From Pokkaliibacter sp. MBI-7 (GTDB lineage: Bacteria > Pseudomonadota > Gammaproteobacteria > Pseudomonadales > Balneatricaceae): a DNA stretch of 64,000 nt. Below, piece after piece: positions 42,652-51,419 of this stretch. The notes beneath the pieces were generated by a model. It was given only the letters and a program-made list of their open reading frames with translations, did no database searches and had not been told where the DNA came from. Within the stretch, counting starts at the first letter, position 1. The number at the start of each line of letters is the position of its first letter. The position numbers were made by a program, and so were the translations under genes. The stretch covers positions 434,001-498,000 of the forward strand of contig NZ_JARVTG010000002.1 in assembly GCF_029846635.1 (NCBI RefSeq), in the 5' to 3' direction.

Positions 42652-42936
42652 ATGAGTACTTACCTGTCTCAACTGCCGGAAGAACTGACCATCGGTTATA
42701 TCGGTTCTGTCTGGAATGCGTTGCACGATTCGCTACAGAACAAATCCCACCCTGCTGATGAGCCACAGCTTGTCATTGATGCATCTGCCGTCCGTCTGAT
42801 TGATACCGCTGGTGTGCAGTTTCTCTGTGCACTGGATCGTTACGCCCGTAAGTCTGGACTTTGCCTGACCTGGAAAGCAAAGAGCGCCCTGATAGACGAA
42901 AAGTTCGAAAGCCTCGGCCTTCGCCGACTCAACTGA
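42652..42936 (+). CDS. STAS-domain protein, first gene of the chemotaxis operon
   Basis: A 94-residue STAS (anti-sigma-factor-antagonist/SulP-type) domain. The LVIDASAVRLIDTAGVQFLCAL stretch matches SpoIIAA, with T52 at the serine position that SpoIIAB-like kinases phosphorylate. AATG start at 42652 behind GGAGGCAACTGAAA. The receiver cheY follows after 46 bp. Such stand-alone STAS proteins lead some che operons of this type; the partner is unknown, and no anti-sigma kinase or phosphatase gene is in the window. Confidence 0.85.
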   Translation: MSTYLSQLPEELTIGYIGSVWNALHDSLQNKSHPADEPQLVIDASAVRLIDTAGVQFLCALDRYARKSGLCLTWKAKSALIDEKFESLGLRRLN

Positions 42937-42982
42937 TCTGATATCCCTGATTACGCCTACCCCTCGTTCCGGAGATTGCACT

Positions 42983-43345
42983 ATGTCTAATATTCTTGTT
43001 GTTGATGATTCCTCCTCGCTACGCAGCATGGTTTGTTTCACCCTCAAGCAGCAGGGGCATTCTGTTACTGAAGCGGAGAACGGCCGTGATGCGCTGAGCA
43101 AAGCGCAAACCGGGCGCTATGATCTTGTGCTGACCGACGTCAATATGCCGATGATGGACGGCATTTCACTCTGCACAGAACTGCGCAAGCTGCCCACTTT
43201 CAAGTTCACCCCTATTCTGATGCTGACGACTGAAAGCTCGGCTGATATGAAACAGAAAGGAAAGACAGCCGGGGCGACTGGCTGGCTGGTGAAGCCCTTT
43301 AATCCGGATACCTTGCTGTCGACTGTCAAACGCGTCATAGGCTGA
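42983..43345 (+). CDS. cheY: Chemotaxis response regulator CheY
   Basis: A 120-residue single receiver. It has the acidic pair in LVVDDSSSLR, phospho-acceptor Asp in LVLTDVNMPMMDG, Thr in LMLTTESS and Lys in GWLVKPFNP. GGAG sits 8 bases before the ATG. It lies 6 bp ahead of cheA. The switching target may be the flagellar motor or another output; there is no CheZ in the cluster to dephosphorylate it. Confidence 0.92.
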   Translation: MSNILVVDDSSSLRSMVCFTLKQQGHSVTEAENGRDALSKAQTGRYDLVLTDVNMPMMDGISLCTELRKLPTFKFTPILMLTTESSADMKQKGKTAGATGWLVKPFNPDTLLSTVKRVIG

Positions 43346-43351
43346 TGCGTT

Positions 43352-45556
43352 ATGAGCCTGGACCTGTCGCAGTTTGTTCCTGCCTTTCTGGAAGAAAGCA
43401 TGGAAGGGCTGGATCTGATCGAATCCAGCCTGCTCCATCTGGATGAAGGTGACAGCGATACCCTTAATGCCATTTTCCGCGCAGCCCACAGTATTAAAGG
43501 AGGGGCTGGCACCTTTGGCTTTGCTGATGTCGTTGGGCTGACCCATCTGGTTGAAACACTGCTGGATGAGTTGCGCTCACACGAGCGGACCCTTGAACAA
43601 CCGCTGATTGATCTGTTGCTGCAGTCTACCGACTGCATACGGGTGATGCTTAGTAAGGGCAAAGACGCCGATGCAGACGACCATGCCCGCCGGGATCAGA
43701 TCAGCCAGCAGCTGCTAGCCGTCCTGAGCCCGCAGGATGCAGCACCTTCAGAAGCAGCGGAGAACACCGCTTTACCAGATACTGCGTCAGACAACTCACC
43801 GCAAACGGCGCTGCAAGGCTGGCATATCGACTTCCTGCCCAAACCTGAGCTGCTGCAGACCGGCAACGATCCTGTTTATCTGATTAATGCGCTGCGTAGT
43901 CTGGGCACGCTGACCTTTGAAGAGGTCGATCTCAACCTGCCCGATCTCGAAGGCTTTGACCCGGAAACGATCTATCTTGCCTGGCATATGACATTGCAGA
44001 GTGACTGCAGTGAAGCCGACATCCGCGAAATTTTTGAGTGGGTCGAAGATGACTGCCTGCTGAATATCCATCGTATCGGTGCTGACCTGACAGCTCAGGC
44101 GGCGGATGTTTCATCCGCCACGGATTTGCCCCCCACTGATATTGCTTCCTCTGCTATCAGTGCCGCTGCGGAAACATCGGCTCCGCTACCTGCCGCAGAA
44201 ACAGCTTCTATAAGCCAGACGCCCGCTGCAACCACCGCAGCGCCATCTTCGGCGGCTGAGCCGAATGTGCTTTCCGATGCTGACAAGCTGAGTCAGGCTC
44301 TCAAGGCCAAAACCTCTACCGCAGCCAAGGTGGATGCTGGCGGTTCAATCAGGGTCGCCATCGACAAAGTCGATACCCTGATCAACCGCGTGGGCGAGCT
44401 GGTCATTACCCAGTCTATGCTCAGTCAGATCAGTCATGACATGGCAGACCTTGAACACCCGGCACTGGAGAAAATGCGTGCAGGGCTGGCCATGCTTGAG
44501 CGCAACATGCGTGATCTGCAGGAAGAGGTCATGCGCATTCGCATGTTGCCTATTGGCTCGGTATTCAATCGATTTCCACGTCTGGTACACGATGTCAGCC
44601 GCCAGCTGGGCAAGCGCATCGAGTTGCGTATGCAGGGTGAGCATACCGAGCTGGATAAAACGGTACTGGAGAAGATCGGTGACCCGCTGGTGCACCTGAT
44701 TCGTAATGCCCTTGATCATGGTCTGGAAATGCCGGACGAACGTGAAGTGGCAGGCAAGTCCCCCGTGGGTTTGGTTGAGCTGAGTGCTTTCCATCTGGGC
44801 GGGCACATCATGATTGTCATCAAGGATGATGGTCGTGGCCTGAATACCAGCCGGATTCGCGAAAAAGCGATCGAGAAAGGGCTGGTTGGCGTGGATCAGG
44901 TGCTGTCTGACCATGAACTCAAACACCTGATTTTTCTGCCCGGTTTCTCTACTGCCAGTACCGTCAGTGACCTGTCGGGCCGCGGTGTGGGTATGGATGT
45001 GGTAAAGCGCAACATCGAAGCGCTGGGCGGTGATCTCAATCTGCAATCTGAGCTGGGCCATGGCACCAGCATTCATATCCGACTACCGCTGACACTGGCC
45101 ATCATGGATGGGCAGCTGGTGAGAGTGAACGACCAGATTTACATCATTCCTCTGATCGCCATCGTTGAGTCCATTCAGATCGACAATAAGGCCGTCAAGA
45201 ACATTGCCGGGCAGGATTGTCTCTATCATTTCCGCAATGAATACATCCCGCTGGTGGACATCAGCCTCTGCTTTGGGTTGGGTAGCTATAAAAAGCAGCA
45301 AGACCCCTTACTGGTCGTGGTGGATGCCGGTGGCCGCAAATTTGGCCTGCTGGTCGATGAGTTGCTCAGCCAGCAGCAGGTGGTACTCAAGAACCTCGAA
45401 AGCAACTTTAAGAAGGTCACAGGGATTGAAGGGGCCACGATTCTGGGGGACGGCAACGTCGCTCTGATTATCGACATTCCCGGCCTTTGCCGGACAGCAC
45501 TGGATGGTAACGCCACATCAGGTCAGGGTGCCACGAACAGCAAAGTGGTGGCCTGA
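43352..45556 (+). CDS. cheA: Chemotaxis histidine kinase CheA
   Basis: A 734-residue kinase. It has an N-terminal HPt domain with the phosphorylated His in FRAAHSIKGGAGTFGF (about residue 50), an Ala/Ser-rich linker region (about 130-310) in which no clear P2 CheY-binding domain is seen, a P3 dimerisation helix pair (VDTLINRVGELVITQSML), HATPase with HLIRNALDHGLE, DDGRGLNT and GRGVGMDVVKRNIEALGG, and a C-terminal CheW-like P5 domain. Starts 6 bp after cheY. Confidence 0.95.
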   Translation: MSLDLSQFVPAFLEESMEGLDLIESSLLHLDEGDSDTLNAIFRAAHSIKGGAGTFGFADVVGLTHLVETLLDELRSHERTLEQPLIDLLLQSTDCIRVMLSKGKDADADDHARRDQISQQLLAVLSPQDAAPSEAAENTALPDTASDNSPQTALQGWHIDFLPKPELLQTGNDPVYLINALRSLGTLTFEEVDLNLPDLEGFDPETIYLAWHMTLQSDCSEADIREIFEWVEDDCLLNIHRIGADLTAQAADVSSATDLPPTDIASSAISAAAETSAPLPAAETASISQTPAATTAAPSSAAEPNVLSDADKLSQALKAKTSTAAKVDAGGSIRVAIDKVDTLINRVGELVITQSMLSQISHDMADLEHPALEKMRAGLAMLERNMRDLQEEVMRIRMLPIGSVFNRFPRLVHDVSRQLGKRIELRMQGEHTELDKTVLEKIGDPLVHLIRNALDHGLEMPDEREVAGKSPVGLVELSAFHLGGHIMIVIKDDGRGLNTSRIREKAIEKGLVGVDQVLSDHELKHLIFLPGFSTASTVSDLSGRGVGMDVVKRNIEALGGDLNLQSELGHGTSIHIRLPLTLAIMDGQLVRVNDQIYIIPLIAIVESIQIDNKAVKNIAGQDCLYHFRNEYIPLVDISLCFGLGSYKKQQDPLLVVVDAGGRKFGLLVDELLSQQQVVLKNLESNFKKVTGIEGATILGDGNVALIIDIPGLCRTALDGNATSGQGATNSKVVA

Positions 45557-45622
45557 CAGACTGCTGATCACAGGTTAAAGCCAGGCTGTGAAAAGTGAGT
45601 GGAATAAAGGGAGAAGTCATTG

Positions 45623-46144
45623 ATGTCAGCCATGCCTGCAACAGCCCGTCATCGGGACAGTGAGATTGACGCCATGAATGCTGAACTGGAGCAGTTCCTC
45701 ACCTTTCTGCTGGCGGACGAGGAATACGCTGTCGATATCCTGCGTGTACAGGAAATCCGGGTATGGGCTCCTGTCACCCGCATACCAAACAGTCCACCCT
45801 ATCTGAAGGGGGTATTGAACCTGCGTGGCACCATTATTCCTGTTATTGACCTGCGCTGCCGGTTTGCCATGGCGCAGCGGGAATACGGACCGCAAACCGT
45901 GGTCGTGGTCGTCAGGGTGATGACCGATGCCTTGCAGCGAACCATGGGCATCGTTGTCGATTCCGTGGAAGAAACCTTCGCCGTCGCGCGGGAGCAGATC
46001 ATGGCGGCTCCCCATGTCGGCAGCAATATCGATGCGGAATTTGTCCGTGGGCTGATCTCCGTCGACAAGAAAATGATTGTCCTGCTCGACGTGGACAGAT
46101 TGCTGAACTCCGACGAACTGGCAATAGAACAAACCGCAGAATGA
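45623..46144 (+). CDS. cheW: Chemotaxis coupling protein CheW
   Basis: A 173-residue CheW-fold adaptor linking receptors to CheA. The LTFLLADEEYAVDILRVQEI start, LKGVLNLRGTIIPVIDLR core and the DSVEETF segment are typical. ATG 45623 is used rather than TTG 45620; AAGGGAGA lies upstream. It ends 19 bp before the receptor gene. Confidence 0.94.
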   Translation: MSAMPATARHRDSEIDAMNAELEQFLTFLLADEEYAVDILRVQEIRVWAPVTRIPNSPPYLKGVLNLRGTIIPVIDLRCRFAMAQREYGPQTVVVVVRVMTDALQRTMGIVVDSVEETFAVAREQIMAAPHVGSNIDAEFVRGLISVDKKMIVLLDVDRLLNSDELAIEQTAE

Positions 46145-46163
46145 CCTCAGTGGAGCTGCCGTC

Positions 46164-48533
46164 ATGAAAGTGAACATGCCGATTACAGACAACGAAGTAA
46201 AACTGACAGACGGTGAAGAGCTGGTCACCAAGACTGATCTGAAAGGTACCATCACCTACGTTAACCCCGCTTTTATCAAGATCAGCGGTTTCAGCGAAGC
46301 GGAACTCCTTGGCCACAATCACAACGTAGTGCGCCATCCTGATATGCCGCAGGCGGCCTTCAAAGACCTGTGGGATACGCTGAAGCTCGGTCGCCCGTGG
46401 AACAAGATGGTCAAAAACCGCTGTAAGAATGGCGACTACTACTGGGTCAAGGCGAACGTTACCCCCATCACCCGGGATGGGAAGGTCGTCGAGTACATGT
46501 CAGTTCGTACACTGCCAAGTAACGAAGAGGTTGCTGGAGCGGAGAAACTCTACGATCAGCTGAACAAGAATACCGCCACTCTGGCTGCCCCCAGCTCCGT
46601 AGTTACCCGTCAGCTGGACAGTCAGTGGACATCGCTGCTCATCAGCGCCGTACTGGTGACACTCGTAGTCGGTGGCGGGGCCTTTTTTATCGCACCGGTA
46701 TGGGCGGTGCTGGGCCCGCTGCTGGGGTTGATCATTATGGCAATAGGGGGCAGCAGTCTGCTTAAACGGCAGGTTATCGCACCGATGGGGCAAGCCATCA
46801 GTGCTATTCATAAAGTCATGGAAGGGGACTATCACACCTCTATCGATATTGATCGTCCGGGCGAGTTCGGCGAACTGAACCGTGCCATAAAGTCTCTCGG
46901 CATCAAACTTGGCTTTGAGCTCAATGATGCCAGAGAGCGCGCAGGTCAGTCGCTGCGCATCAAGCAGGCGCTGGATAACGTGACCTCCAGCGTCATGCTG
47001 GCCGATAACGACGGCAACATTATCTATTTCAATGATGCTACCCGCGATCTGCTGAAAAATGCCGAATCGGCCATTCGCACTGAGCTACCCCATTTTGATG
47101 TGGCTAGCCTGAAAGGGCAGAACTTTGATGTTTTCCACAAAAATCCGGCTCACCAGCGTGGGTTGCTGTCGCGCATGACCACGACCTACCGCGCTCGTAT
47201 CACGGTGGGCGGACGTACTTTTGCACTGATCGCTAACCCGGTCATGGACGACGCTGGCAAGCGTCTGGGTTCCGTCGTCGAATGGCAGGATCTGACAGAG
47301 CAGCTGCAGGCGGAGCAACAGATCGAGAGTCTGATCAAAAAAGCCGTTGCCGGTAATTTCGAGGAGCGTCTGGAGCCCAGCCTGTACAGCGGCTTTATGG
47401 CCAATGTCGCTACCGGCGTGAATACCCTGATGGACACCGTGGTAGAGCCTTTGATGGAGGTGAAACGGGTCCTGGTGGCGATGTCTCAGGGTGACCTTGA
47501 GCAACGCATGACCGGAGATTTTCAGGGTGAGTTTGCTGATCTGGAAAGCGCCCTGACGTCTTCGCTGGAGCGCCTCGGCAGTCTGGCTAAAGACATTCGC
47601 CTCGCCGGCGATGCCATTACCTCGGGGGCATCAGAAATTGCCCATGGCAATGCCACCCTGTCACAACGTACCGAAGAACAGGCGGCCAGTATCGAGCAGA
47701 CTTCCGCCAGCATGGAAGAGATGACCAGCACCGTTAAGCAGAATGCCGATAACGCTCAGGAAGCCAGTCAGCTGGCGGCGGCGGCCAAGAAACTGGCAGA
47801 GGAGGGCGGCAGTATCTCTGCCAAAGCCGTGTCGTCCATGGGGTTGATCAGCAAATCCTCTGCACGCATTGCTGACATCATTGGTGTGATAGATGAAATT
47901 GCCTTCCAGACCAACCTGCTGGCGCTGAATGCTGCTGTGGAAGCCGCCCGCGCGGGAGAGCAGGGCCGTGGGTTTGCCGTTGTCGCTTCCGAGGTGCGCA
48001 GTCTGGCACAACGCAGTGCCAGCGCCGCCAAGGAAATCAAAACCCTGATCAATGAAAGTGTGCAGACGGTCAGCGAAGGCGCTGAGTACGTGGATGAGTC
48101 TGGCAAGTCACTGCAGCGCATCATTGAGTCGGTCGAGCGTGTGTCACTGATCATCGGTGAGATCGCCATGGCCAGTCAGGAACAGGCCTCCGGTATCGGG
48201 CAGGTCAACGTGGCTGTAACGCAGATGGATGAGGGGACTCAGCAGAATGCCGCGCTGGTAGAAGAAGTGGCGGCTGCGTCAGAGTCCATGGCCGAACAGG
48301 CTCGGCAGCTGCAACAGCTGGTGAGCTTTTTCAAGGTCAGTGACGAGGGTATAAGCAAACCCGCTGCCCCGCATCGGCCTGTCGCTGCGGTGGCAACACC
48401 CGCTGCCAGTGCCAGAAAAGCAGCGCCCGCTGCGCCTGCCGTCAGCCCGATCAAGGCCAAAGCCATTGTGAGCCCGGTGCGGAAGTCCGGTTCAGGGGCG
48501 GCGGTGATGGGTGAGGAGTGGGAGGAGTTTTGA
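46164..48533 (+). CDS. Aer-like PAS chemoreceptor with C-terminal EWEEF tether
   Basis: A 789-residue chemoreceptor. The N-terminal PAS domain is of the Aer type (HNVVRHPDMPQAAF, PWNKMVKNRCKNGDYYWVKANVTPI), which binds FAD in E. coli Aer. Two adjacent membrane helices (about 150-195) with almost no periplasmic loop follow, then HAMP, a second PAS (about 270-370), a second HAMP, and a full signalling domain with the hairpin tip (EIAFQTNLLALNAAVEAARAGEQGRGFAVVASEVRSL region). It ends in EWEEF, an xWxxF pentapeptide that tethers CheR/CheB. It probably senses redox or oxygen from the cytoplasmic side. Confidence 0.92.
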   Translation: MKVNMPITDNEVKLTDGEELVTKTDLKGTITYVNPAFIKISGFSEAELLGHNHNVVRHPDMPQAAFKDLWDTLKLGRPWNKMVKNRCKNGDYYWVKANVTPITRDGKVVEYMSVRTLPSNEEVAGAEKLYDQLNKNTATLAAPSSVVTRQLDSQWTSLLISAVLVTLVVGGGAFFIAPVWAVLGPLLGLIIMAIGGSSLLKRQVIAPMGQAISAIHKVMEGDYHTSIDIDRPGEFGELNRAIKSLGIKLGFELNDARERAGQSLRIKQALDNVTSSVMLADNDGNIIYFNDATRDLLKNAESAIRTELPHFDVASLKGQNFDVFHKNPAHQRGLLSRMTTTYRARITVGGRTFALIANPVMDDAGKRLGSVVEWQDLTEQLQAEQQIESLIKKAVAGNFEERLEPSLYSGFMANVATGVNTLMDTVVEPLMEVKRVLVAMSQGDLEQRMTGDFQGEFADLESALTSSLERLGSLAKDIRLAGDAITSGASEIAHGNATLSQRTEEQAASIEQTSASMEEMTSTVKQNADNAQEASQLAAAAKKLAEEGGSISAKAVSSMGLISKSSARIADIIGVIDEIAFQTNLLALNAAVEAARAGEQGRGFAVVASEVRSLAQRSASAAKEIKTLINESVQTVSEGAEYVDESGKSLQRIIESVERVSLIIGEIAMASQEQASGIGQVNVAVTQMDEGTQQNAALVEEVAAASESMAEQARQLQQLVSFFKVSDEGISKPAAPHRPVAAVATPAASARKAAPAAPAVSPIKAKAIVSPVRKSGSGAAVMGEEWEEF

Positions 48534-48734
48534 GGTGTTCTGAGGGCTGACTGATTGGCCCCTCATCTGAGAATGCCTGCAGGCCATTGCAATAGGGGCC
48601 GACAGGAAGAGTGACGTGAGGGAAGTGCTGTACGAATGGACATGCTTTTCCCGAATAGCCCTGATGTCGCTCTGACTCCTCACTACCGGAGTATTTATTC
48701 AGGCACTGTTTGGCATCGCTGAGACCTCAATCTC

Positions 48735-49613
48735 ATGGCAACCCCGGTACCGCAAACGGACATCACCAGCATGCTGGCAAAAGCACAGGACAAGCAGAGA
48801 GAGTTTGCCTTTTCTCGCGGCGATTTTGATCGTTTGCGGCAGATGCTTTATGACGTTGCAGGCATCAGTCTGGCTGACTACAAAATGGATATGGTCTACA
48901 GCCGCCTGACACGCCGTCTGCGAGACCTGAAGCTGTCTTCCTTCGCTGACTATCTGCGCCATCTGGAGGCTCATCAGGGCGAGCTGGGCAATTTCATCAA
49001 TGCCATGACGACTAATCTCACGGCGTTCTTTCGTGAGCAGCACCACTTCGATTATCTGACCAACGAATACCTTCCGGCCCGGCAGGCCGCAGGGCAGCAG
49101 CAGATTCGCGTGTGGTCGGCGGGCTGCTCTACGGGCGCAGAGCCCTACAGCATCGCCATCGCCTTGCGTAACCACCCGGACATCGACACTCGCCAGTGGC
49201 CGATCAGTATTATTGCCTCGGATATTGATTCCAATGTGCTCAATGTGGCACGCACAGGCGTTTATGACCTGCCTCGTATTGATGACATGGACGAAGCGTT
49301 ACGAAAGCGCTGGTTTCTGCGTGGCAAGGGGGAGAACGCCGGGATGGCAAGGGTGAAGCCCGAACTACAGGCCATGATTGATTTTCGCCTGATCAATCTG
49401 ACTCGCCCCTGGCAGCTGAATACCCGTCTGGAGCTGATTTTTTGCCGCAACGTCATGATCTATTTCGATCCGCCTACGCAGTGTCGCATTCTGGAAGGCA
49501 TGGCTGATCATCTGGTCGAAGGGGGGTTACTGTTTGCCGGGCATTCCGAGTCGCCCACCCGGGTAACGGATCGATTCGAGCTTATTGGCAAAACGATCTA
49601 CCGAAAACGCTGA
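48735..49613 (+). CDS. cheR: Chemoreceptor glutamate methyltransferase CheR
   Basis: A 292-residue SAM-dependent enzyme. It has the N-terminal helical domain (FDRLRQMLYDVAGISLADYK), SAM-binding VWSAGCSTGAEPYSIAIAL, and the LIFCRNVMIYFD motif. The beta-subdomain that docks to receptor pentapeptides is present between the SAM motifs. Its start is 201 bp after the receptor gene and its stop is 2 bp before the cheD start codon. Confidence 0.95.
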   Translation: MATPVPQTDITSMLAKAQDKQREFAFSRGDFDRLRQMLYDVAGISLADYKMDMVYSRLTRRLRDLKLSSFADYLRHLEAHQGELGNFINAMTTNLTAFFREQHHFDYLTNEYLPARQAAGQQQIRVWSAGCSTGAEPYSIAIALRNHPDIDTRQWPISIIASDIDSNVLNVARTGVYDLPRIDDMDEALRKRWFLRGKGENAGMARVKPELQAMIDFRLINLTRPWQLNTRLELIFCRNVMIYFDPPTQCRILEGMADHLVEGGLLFAGHSESPTRVTDRFELIGKTIYRKR

Positions 49614-49615
49614 CG

Positions 49616-50203
49616 ATGGCAGTGATTGCTTCGCGTAATTTCGCGCCTATTCGACAACCCGGCATGGCAGCTCCCGTTATCAAGCTGCATCCCGGCGATT
49701 TTTACGTGACCAGCCAGGATGAGTGCCTGATGACCGTGCTGGGTTCCTGCGTTTCGGTGTGTATGTATGACCCGTTTGCCCGAATCGGAGGGATGAACCA
49801 CTTCATTCTGCCTGACAGTCAGGATGACACGATTGCAACCACCAGCCGCTATGGCAGCTACGTCATGGAAGTATTGATGAATGCGCTTCTGCGTCTGGGT
49901 GCAGATCGCAGCCAGCTGCGCCTGAAGATCGTCGGCGGAGCTCAGGTTATCCGCTTTCAGCGCCAGATAGGAGAAATGAATATTGCCTTTGCCAAACATT
50001 ATGCCGATGTGGAGCAGCTGAATGTGGTTTCGGCCGACATCGGTGGCAATCGTCCGCGCAAGGTGCTGTTCTTCCCGGCGGACGGCCGTTTACTGGTTAA
50101 AAAACTGCAGCAGATTGATCAGGATGATCTGGCGGTTCAGGAGCGTTTGCTGCAGGCAAGGATCAAGCGTCGTTTGAATCTTGGCGATATCGAATTGTTC
50201 TGA
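49616..50203 (+). CDS. cheD: Chemoreceptor glutamine deamidase CheD
   Basis: A 195-residue CheD. The catalytic Cys lies in LGSCVSVCMYDP, with the His in GGMNHFILP and the Thr in the following strand. It is coupled to cheR (2-bp gap). The last residues are GDIELF, a tail that recurs almost exactly in the short receptor at the end of the operon (GEVELF). CheD here may also bind a receiver or receptor through it. Confidence 0.94.
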   Translation: MAVIASRNFAPIRQPGMAAPVIKLHPGDFYVTSQDECLMTVLGSCVSVCMYDPFARIGGMNHFILPDSQDDTIATTSRYGSYVMEVLMNALLRLGADRSQLRLKIVGGAQVIRFQRQIGEMNIAFAKHYADVEQLNVVSADIGGNRPRKVLFFPADGRLLVKKLQQIDQDDLAVQERLLQARIKRRLNLGDIELF

Positions 50204-50273
50204 GAGTGCACAGGGCAACGGACGGGGAACCAGCAGGTGCTGACGTTGCCGGGCTGGCATTTATAGCCAGCCG

Positions 50274-51350
50274 GTGCGCTTGGAGAGAGAGAAGATGATT
50301 AAGGTACTGATCGTAGATGACTCGGCAGCCATTCGTGCCTTGCTGCGAGACATTATCAGCCAGGACAAGGAACTGCAGCTGGTCGCTGAGGCTGGTGATC
50401 CTTATGAGGCGCGAGAGCTGATCAAGGTGCACAACCCGGACGTATTGACGCTGGATGTGGAAATGCCGCGTATGGATGGGATCACCTTTCTCAAGAATCT
50501 TATGCGCCTGCGGCCCATGCCGGTCATCATGTTGTCCACTCTGACCACCAAGGGCGCGGAAATTGCCATTGAAGCACTGGAAAGCGGCGCCATTGACTGC
50601 CTTGCCAAACCACGGCTGCTTAATGACGGCAATCTGGAAGCCTTCGCCTGGGAGCTGATCAGCCGACTGAAAGCGGCGGCCAGTTCACGACGATTTCTGA
50701 TGCAGCGCAAAGCGCTTGCTGAAGCACAGGCGCTGAACTGGCAGTGCCCGGAGCCTCTGATGCGCCAGCAGATTCTGGCTATTGGTGCCTCCACTGGCGG
50801 TACGGAAGCCATCCGGGATGTGCTGATGGCCATCCCGGAACAATGCCCACCTATTGTGATTACCCAGCATATCCCGCCGATGTTCAGTACCCGGTTTGCC
50901 AATCGTCTGGATGGCTGTTGTCGTATGCATGTGCAGGAGGCAACGGACGGGCAGGTGCTCCAGCCAGGCAATGCCTATATTGCGCCGGGCGATTATCACA
51001 TGCGCCTGCATCGTTATGCGGGACGGATGATGATCCGTCTTGATCAGGGCGATCCTGTCAATCGTCACCGCCCTTCGGTAGATGCTATGTTCGATTCGCT
51101 GCTGGACGGCAAAACCGAAAATGTAACAGCGATGTTGTTAACTGGAATGGGGCGTGATGGTGCGCAGGGCATGAGGCAGTTATTCGATAGCGGTGCCTAC
51201 ACCCTGGCTCAGGATGAGCAGAGCAGTATGGTCTGGGGGATGCCCGCTGCGGCGGTGCAGCTGGGCGCGGCGGCAGCGGTGTTGCCTTTGTCACAGATGG
51301 CGGGTGCTGTGATTGAACACTGGAAGCAACTTGCCGCTATGAGCGTGTAA
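50274..51350 (+). CDS. cheB: Chemoreceptor methylesterase CheB
   Basis: A 358-residue two-domain protein. It has an N-terminal receiver (VLIVDDSAAIRALL, Asp in LTLDVEMPRMDG, Lys in CLAKPR) and a C-terminal methylesterase with catalytic Ser in IGASTGGTEAI, His in TQHIPPMFS and Asp in LLTGMGRDGAQGM. AGAGAGAAG precedes the ATG. Phosphorylation by CheA would activate demethylation. Confidence 0.95.
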   Translation: MRLEREKMIKVLIVDDSAAIRALLRDIISQDKELQLVAEAGDPYEARELIKVHNPDVLTLDVEMPRMDGITFLKNLMRLRPMPVIMLSTLTTKGAEIAIEALESGAIDCLAKPRLLNDGNLEAFAWELISRLKAAASSRRFLMQRKALAEAQALNWQCPEPLMRQQILAIGASTGGTEAIRDVLMAIPEQCPPIVITQHIPPMFSTRFANRLDGCCRMHVQEATDGQVLQPGNAYIAPGDYHMRLHRYAGRMMIRLDQGDPVNRHRPSVDAMFDSLLDGKTENVTAMLLTGMGRDGAQGMRQLFDSGAYTLAQDEQSSMVWGMPAAAVQLGAAAAVLPLSQMAGAVIEHWKQLAAMSV

Positions 51351-51419
51351 CCCGTCAAACAGATGGATTGCGGCGTCAGACTGTTCCACTGACGATGCAG
51401 CTGTAAAGGAGAGTCTGGA

